A stretch of 27,187 nucleotides of DNA from Prevotellaceae bacterium UBA1746. Its GTDB lineage: Bacteria > Bacteroidota > Bacteroidia > Bacteroidales > Bacteroidaceae. The notes under the pieces were generated by a model that was not told the DNA's origin, did no database searches, and saw nothing but the letters and a program-made list of their open reading frames with translations. The DNA lies in the NCBI GenBank assembly GCA_002314875.1, contig DCHS01000029.1, positions 43,906-71,092 of the forward strand, given 5' to 3'. The position numbers and the translations under genes are program-made. Below, in pieces: positions 24,601 to 27,187 of the stretch (positions within the stretch are counted from its first letter, which is position 1; every line of letters starts with the position of its first letter).

Positions 24601-26330
24601 TGAGTTCCACTCTGATAATTGGCATTTGTCGTTGAAACGGGTTCACCACGGCTCATACGATAACCATGGAGGTAGCAAACAACATTGGAGAAGAGGTTGT
24701 TGCTGGACTCCGTACAAGAAGGCAGATTGATGGCTCCCTGGTTATTATGGCCACTTTCGTGACCTACACACCAGTTGTCGAAATCTGCACGTTCGGCATT
24801 ATAACTGCTTTCCACACCGCCTACACCAGGCATAGAAGTATATCCTGTTGTGGAATAGGGATTGGTACCTGAAGCATTCTGAACGGTCAGAGCAAGGTTG
24901 TTGCAATAGGTGGGATAGACATCGCGGCCACCGGTAACATGCTCGTGTTCATCTGTCTGACCATCATAGACACGCTTGGTGAAGCCCATGATGCCCCACT
25001 CCCATGCGAGCACATTGTCAAACCAACGCATGCTCTTATATATATTATAATTAATGGTGTAGCTGCCGTAATAGGTGGATGTCTTCCAAATCTGGTTGTA
25101 GGTGTCGAGGGGGAAGTAGAATACGCCGCGATTGCCTTTCACAACAAAACGAAGGTCGGTTTTGTCCGCGCCCTTTGCGTCGGCTACCGTATTCGCATGA
25201 TCAAGGTCTGCCTTATACTCTGCATTTGCTGCTGATTCGCCCAGACCGGTGATGTCTGCAAAACCATAGACGTCACCGCCTTCAATGTGGATCTTCAGTT
25301 TATCGAGCGTACTCATATCTACCTGGGTGTCACCAGTGTAGGTGTACATTATCCACTGATGGGCAAAGTCACTGGCATTCTGAACGACGTTCAAACCCTT
25401 CTTTAAGGTTGTACCCGCAGCGAAACTCTGCTGACTATTGCTTGTGGTAGAAGCAAGGTTCAACTGACAATTAGAGGGGATGTCGCCGCCTACGAAGACA
25501 TAGAGCACGTCCTTGCTCTTGGCATAAACACCGGTAGGATTATTCATATCGGTGAACTGGGTTGCATTGAGTTGACCACGCCAGTATGCAGCACGGGAAT
25601 AGGCCTGATAATCGCGAACACGGAACTTCTTGGACATCGTGCCGTCGGTCTCATCGCTCCAATTGTTCTTCACCTTCACGGCAATGTCCTGAAGCGCTGT
25701 AGGAAGTGAACTCATCGCCTTCTTCAGATTCACATCCGTATAACTGCGATAGGTTGATTTGAGTTCGGAGCATGAAAGATCGGTGAAGAAGGTCAGCAAG
25801 GTACTGTTGTAGGACGATGCATTGTTCTGAAGAGTCTCGACATCCGTGAATTCCTTACGGATACTCGTTACCTGAGCATCGGTCAAGGATACGGCTTCTA
25901 CACTCCACATGCTGTATGTACTGGAGGCATCCCACCAGTTCACAACATAATAACTCTGAGTAGCAGCACAATGCATATAGCTACCAGAAGAGAACATATA
26001 GGTATCATCGCTGTTGGTAGTCAAGGTAAAACCAACAGCGCTAGTCCCAGTTGTAAACTGAGCAGATGTAGAACTCTGCGTCTGGGCATAGTGACCTGTA
26101 TAAACATTCTGCAGGGTCACTGTACTACCTGAAACCGTCAACTTCCAGATTTTTTCGTAATCAGTGTCAGCACATGTTGTTGATGTACAGATACCTCCTG
26201 TAGCAAAATCTTCGTACATATAACGGCTGTACCCCGGGTTCTTGATTTTATAGTAACCCGTAGTCAGTGCTGCACTTGCATTGATACAACCCATCAACGC
26301 AATAGCAAAAAGAAAAAGAAACTTTTTCAT
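21645..26330 (-). CDS. Large secreted M60-like zinc metallopeptidase with discoidin-like and dockerin-like modules
   Basis: This 1561-aa protein has a signal peptide (MKKFLFLFAIALMGCINASA). A beta-trefoil-like module (about 25-147) precedes the M60-like catalytic region with HESGH at 524-528 and the downstream Glu541 (ESSNNLFS), matching HExxH-x(n)-E. A helical linker follows (about 820-900), then a second trefoil-like module (904-1034) clearly related to the first: HCAATQSYYVVNWW at about 120-133 versus HSASSQNYYVVGWT at about 1008-1021. An F5/8-type C (discoidin-like) domain lies at 1075-1230, a helical stretch at 1245-1365 and a third trefoil-like module at 1369-1503. The C terminus (1506-1560) has two calcium-loop repeats (GDTNADKELTIIDV; DINNNGTSDAEDV) like a type I dockerin. 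M60-like enzymes cleave O-glycosylated proteins such as mucins, so an extracellular mucinase role is likely. It has its own promoter and terminator. Confidence 0.92.
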   Translation of the reverse strand: MKKFLFLFAIALMGCINASAALTTGYYKIKNPGYSRYMYEDFATGGICTSTTCADTDYEKIWKLTVSGSTVTLQNVYTGHYAQTQSSTSAQFTTGTSAVGFTLTTNSDDTYMFSSGSYMHCAATQSYYVVNWWDASSTYSMWSVEAVSLTDAQVTSIRKEFTDVETLQNNASSYNSTLLTFFTDLSCSELKSTYRSYTDVNLKKAMSSLPTALQDIAVKVKNNWSDETDGTMSKKFRVRDYQAYSRAAYWRGQLNATQFTDMNNPTGVYAKSKDVLYVFVGGDIPSNCQLNLASTTSNSQQSFAAGTTLKKGLNVVQNASDFAHQWIMYTYTGDTQVDMSTLDKLKIHIEGGDVYGFADITGLGESAANAEYKADLDHANTVADAKGADKTDLRFVVKGNRGVFYFPLDTYNQIWKTSTYYGSYTINYNIYKSMRWFDNVLAWEWGIMGFTKRVYDGQTDEHEHVTGGRDVYPTYCNNLALTVQNASGTNPYSTTGYTSMPGVGGVESSYNAERADFDNWCVGHESGHNNQGAINLPSCTESSNNLFSNVVCYLHGYRMSRGEPVSTTNANYQSGTQFALRDIGSTHRMYWQLYLYYHEAQRKTDFYPTLFESLRNDGMNLNSGQCFLKFYQKACDAAGEDLTEFFRGWGFFEPFNNQVFGDYTSRTLTLTQTEIDAAIAAVKAKNYEENTAIMFIEDRIEQPYRFDTWANGTTDPRAVQGYAVGKCGELGSVNDYAPGATPAAANYTSYALDGNNLTMNGTGGAGFLVYDADGNLVAFSNSKSFTIPDDAVASGFTVKVVNADNTTEDVLSVTEAGTAEEQLEALQNAIQSAEDITKFADETEKKVGFYKESALMNLRSIMNAAKSVVTNKTASKYAEYINALNQEIAAVKTNEKAIVKIYSGNYYSLQNYVYTFRHLTNSSGKLTSGGTAGVDADDMWAFEEVSGSTDTYYLKSKDTGKYISSLGTSTQGTVTAETTADALTFKLHMQDAHTFALESSADGYKYLHSASSQNYYVVGWTEGATASHWYIYLEEETPENAANRELDVLIAQSQALLDKVVENVEADVNVSDLQNLQTTNSSNPFYITSNHEETTEGEIANMVDGDNSTFFHSTWSVATTDKHYWQIDLGAGNELDMFNITLTSRAKDPNNFPQEITVQASNDGTNFESVALLTNDCASGGQVVYTSENVGVAGQKYRYYRFVVDKTTSGNGNNTKHTYSFFSLAEFKMSAVEVDYTFTLDSSYSFVDEDAVEDLYTELKNAVNVSEVGSMTAKQEELKKLQDYYDALKALLDNSPKELLANLLAKLDATTYLEGTDPGYYDVIALNEAKEEARAILNASTSTDADYNQQYAKLKEISNAIEMILPQEGKIYRIVSARSGWNREKAMTATTDTNGNGTEVHPGWEAKAVDDNEQLWLIVPTGVDGVYTVKNYRTGEYITSATELGTTAKNITLECLGSAQFKFTVEGSTTPLHCRYQVDGYSCGPLTEWTAELNNASAWYIEEVTMGDTNADKELTIIDVANLVQVLANGATATAPTDINNNGTSDAEDVTALGKLILKKK

Positions 26331-26379
26331 AAAAGGTTTAAGAAATAATTGAAAGTGTGTTGATTTTCAAAATCGTGCG

Positions 26380-26411
26380 CAAAGTTACGAATTTATTATT
26401 CAATGTTGCAA
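26380..26411 (-). promoter_or_regulatory. Promoter of the M60-like peptidase gene
   Basis: On the minus strand TTGC (26408-26411), 20 bp and TAACTTTG (26380-26387) form a good Bacteroidota promoter. The leader would be about 43 nt. The bases between here and the divergent small-RNA promoter (26412-26616) are A/T-rich and I see no gene in them. Confidence 0.65.
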
Positions 26412-26616
26412 CGAAATTCTTCAATAACTTTGACAAATGCAAAAAAAATCCAATAATCTCCGCCATTATGCACAATTTCTCCGAAACACTTACTCCTCTA
26501 TCTATATATATATGCGCGTCTGATACGTATCTATTTATCAAATATGTTGCAAATGGTAAAAATTGTCGCGATGAGAATTGAAATTGCTTTATTGTCAATT
26601 AAACGATTGCTCATAA

Positions 26617-26648
26617 TTTGTCGGATATTGGTAATATACGTACCTTTG
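26617..26648 (+). promoter_or_regulatory. Promoter of a candidate small RNA
   Basis: TTTG (26617-26620), a 20-bp spacer and TACCTTTG (26641-26648) match the Bacteroidota consensus perfectly. No protein-coding frame of note follows on the plus strand; a terminator lies about 80 bp downstream. Confidence 0.75.
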
Positions 26649-26654
26649 CAACCG

Positions 26655-26763
26655 TAATCACCAAACGATTTTTTGGGAAAAACTAAACAAAGGTTCAACT
26701 AGGATAACGTGCGAAGGCACGAACCTTTCAGGGGTAAAGTCAACGGGGCTTTACCCCATTTTT
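26655..26763 (+). ncRNA. Candidate small RNA of about 105-110 nt, no known family recognised
   Basis: A consensus promoter points to a start near 26655. The transcript would begin single-stranded and A-rich, then form an arm AAAGGTTC (26689-26696)/GAACCTTT (26721-26728) enclosing an inner hairpin CGTGC-GAAG-GCACG (26708-26721; one G would be shared between stems). It would end in a strong terminator: GGGGTAAAG (26731-26739)/CTTTACCCC (26749-26757) followed by ATTTTTG. No credible ORF is inside and no gene lies downstream on this strand, so it is not a leader or riboswitch. It does not look like tmRNA, 6S, SRP RNA or RNase P. Exact ends are estimates. Confidence 0.65.
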
Positions 26764-26770
26764 GTGTACA

Positions 26771-26807
26771 AAGAAACCGCCCCATCACACTATGTGAAGG
26801 GGCGGTT
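26771..26807 (-). terminator. Rho-independent terminator of gap
   Basis: AACCGCCCC (26775-26783) pairs with GGGGCGGTT (26799-26807), and an inner TCAC/GTGA pair follows one A-A mismatch. On the minus strand it is followed by TCTTTG. It faces the small-RNA terminator, which ends only 11 bases away. Confidence 0.8.
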
Positions 26808-26852
26808 ATACTTTCATTGGCTAAGCCAACTCAGTATCAAGCGGAAATCTGA

Positions 26853-27187
26853 TTAGAGTTCAGCGAGGTACTTGATGGTGCGAACCATCTGAGAGGTATA
26901 GCTGTTTTCGTTGTCATACCAAGAAACAACCTGAACCTGATAGGTGTCTTCGTCAACCTTGCTAACCATGGTCTGGGTAGCATCGAAGAGAGAACCGTAA
27001 CGCATACCGATGATATCGCTAGAAACGATCTGATCTTCAGTATAGCCGAAGCTTTCAGTACCTGCAGCCTTCATAGCAGCGTTGATACCTTCAACGGTTA
27101 CGTTCTGACCCTTAACAACAGCGATAAGGATAGTGGTAGAACCGGTGGGAGTGGGGATACGTTGAGCAGAACCGATGAGCTTACCGT
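26853..27187 (-). CDS. gap: Glyceraldehyde-3-phosphate dehydrogenase, C-terminal part (runs off the window)
   Basis: About 111 C-terminal residues are present on the minus strand, starting in the conserved KLIGSAQRIPTPTGSTTIL region and ending VVSWYDNENSYTSQMVRTIK plus YLAEL. The WYDNE(N/W)SY segment is diagnostic of GAPDH, which oxidises glyceraldehyde-3-phosphate in glycolysis using NAD. The catalytic Cys and the NAD-binding domain lie beyond the right edge. Codon use is strongly biased, as expected of an abundant glycolytic enzyme. A strong terminator follows the stop codon. Confidence 0.96.
   Translation of the reverse strand, partial: GKLIGSAQRIPTPTGSTTILIAVVKGQNVTVEGINAAMKAAGTESFGYTEDQIVSSDIIGMRYGSLFDATQTMVSKVDEDTYQVQVVSWYDNENSYTSQMVRTIKYLAEL

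Overview
The window looks like a chromosomal segment of a Bacteroidales bacterium, most likely Prevotella-like. The evidence is a set of Bacteroidota-type promoters (TTTG, about 20 bp, then TAnnTTTG), the absence of strong Shine-Dalgarno sites, and the gene content: an M56 peptidase fused to a TonB C-terminal domain, a TonB-dependent receptor, carboxynorspermidine decarboxylase, an M60-like peptidase ending in a dockerin-like module, and a second EF-G.

Layout. 1-431 (-) is the 5' part of rpsA. It shares a divergent promoter region with an AddA-type helicase-nuclease (719-4192, +). After a terminator and a 21-bp tandem repeat comes a heavily codon-biased EF-G paralogue (4730-6883, +) that lacks the catalytic histidine of the GTPase centre, then a small lipoprotein (6951-7763, +). 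A 484-bp convergent gap (7764-8247) holds three structured elements: a terminator-like hairpin, a 46-bp imperfect palindrome and a cluster of TGACAGAT motifs. On the minus strand follow a blaI-blaR1-type pair (8248-10330) with a palindromic operator inside its promoter. Next is a decayed region: a minus-strand gene tail and an IS4-type transposase whose first catalytic Asp appears to be Asn. The AddB-type partner (11917-14601, -) faces AddA across this 7.7-kb segment.

From 14796 a compact plus-strand run contains galE, nspC (TTG start, 9 bp after galE), an OPT-family oligopeptide transporter and a TonB-dependent receptor. The short gaps suggest one transcript driven by a promoter before galE. 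It is followed by a minus-strand initiator-type tRNA-Met with its own promoter and terminator, and by a very large minus-strand secreted M60-like peptidase (1561 aa) with discoidin-like and dockerin-like modules, likely aimed at glycoproteins such as mucins. Between it and the 3' end of gap (GAPDH, partial, -) lies an orphan promoter-hairpin-terminator unit that looks like an undescribed small RNA.

The points most worth following up are the EF-G paralogue without the catalytic His, the candidate small RNA at about 26655-26763, the structured intergenic region at 7903-8194, the split addA/addB pair, and the modular M60 protein. All family assignments were made by reading motifs; no database search was run.
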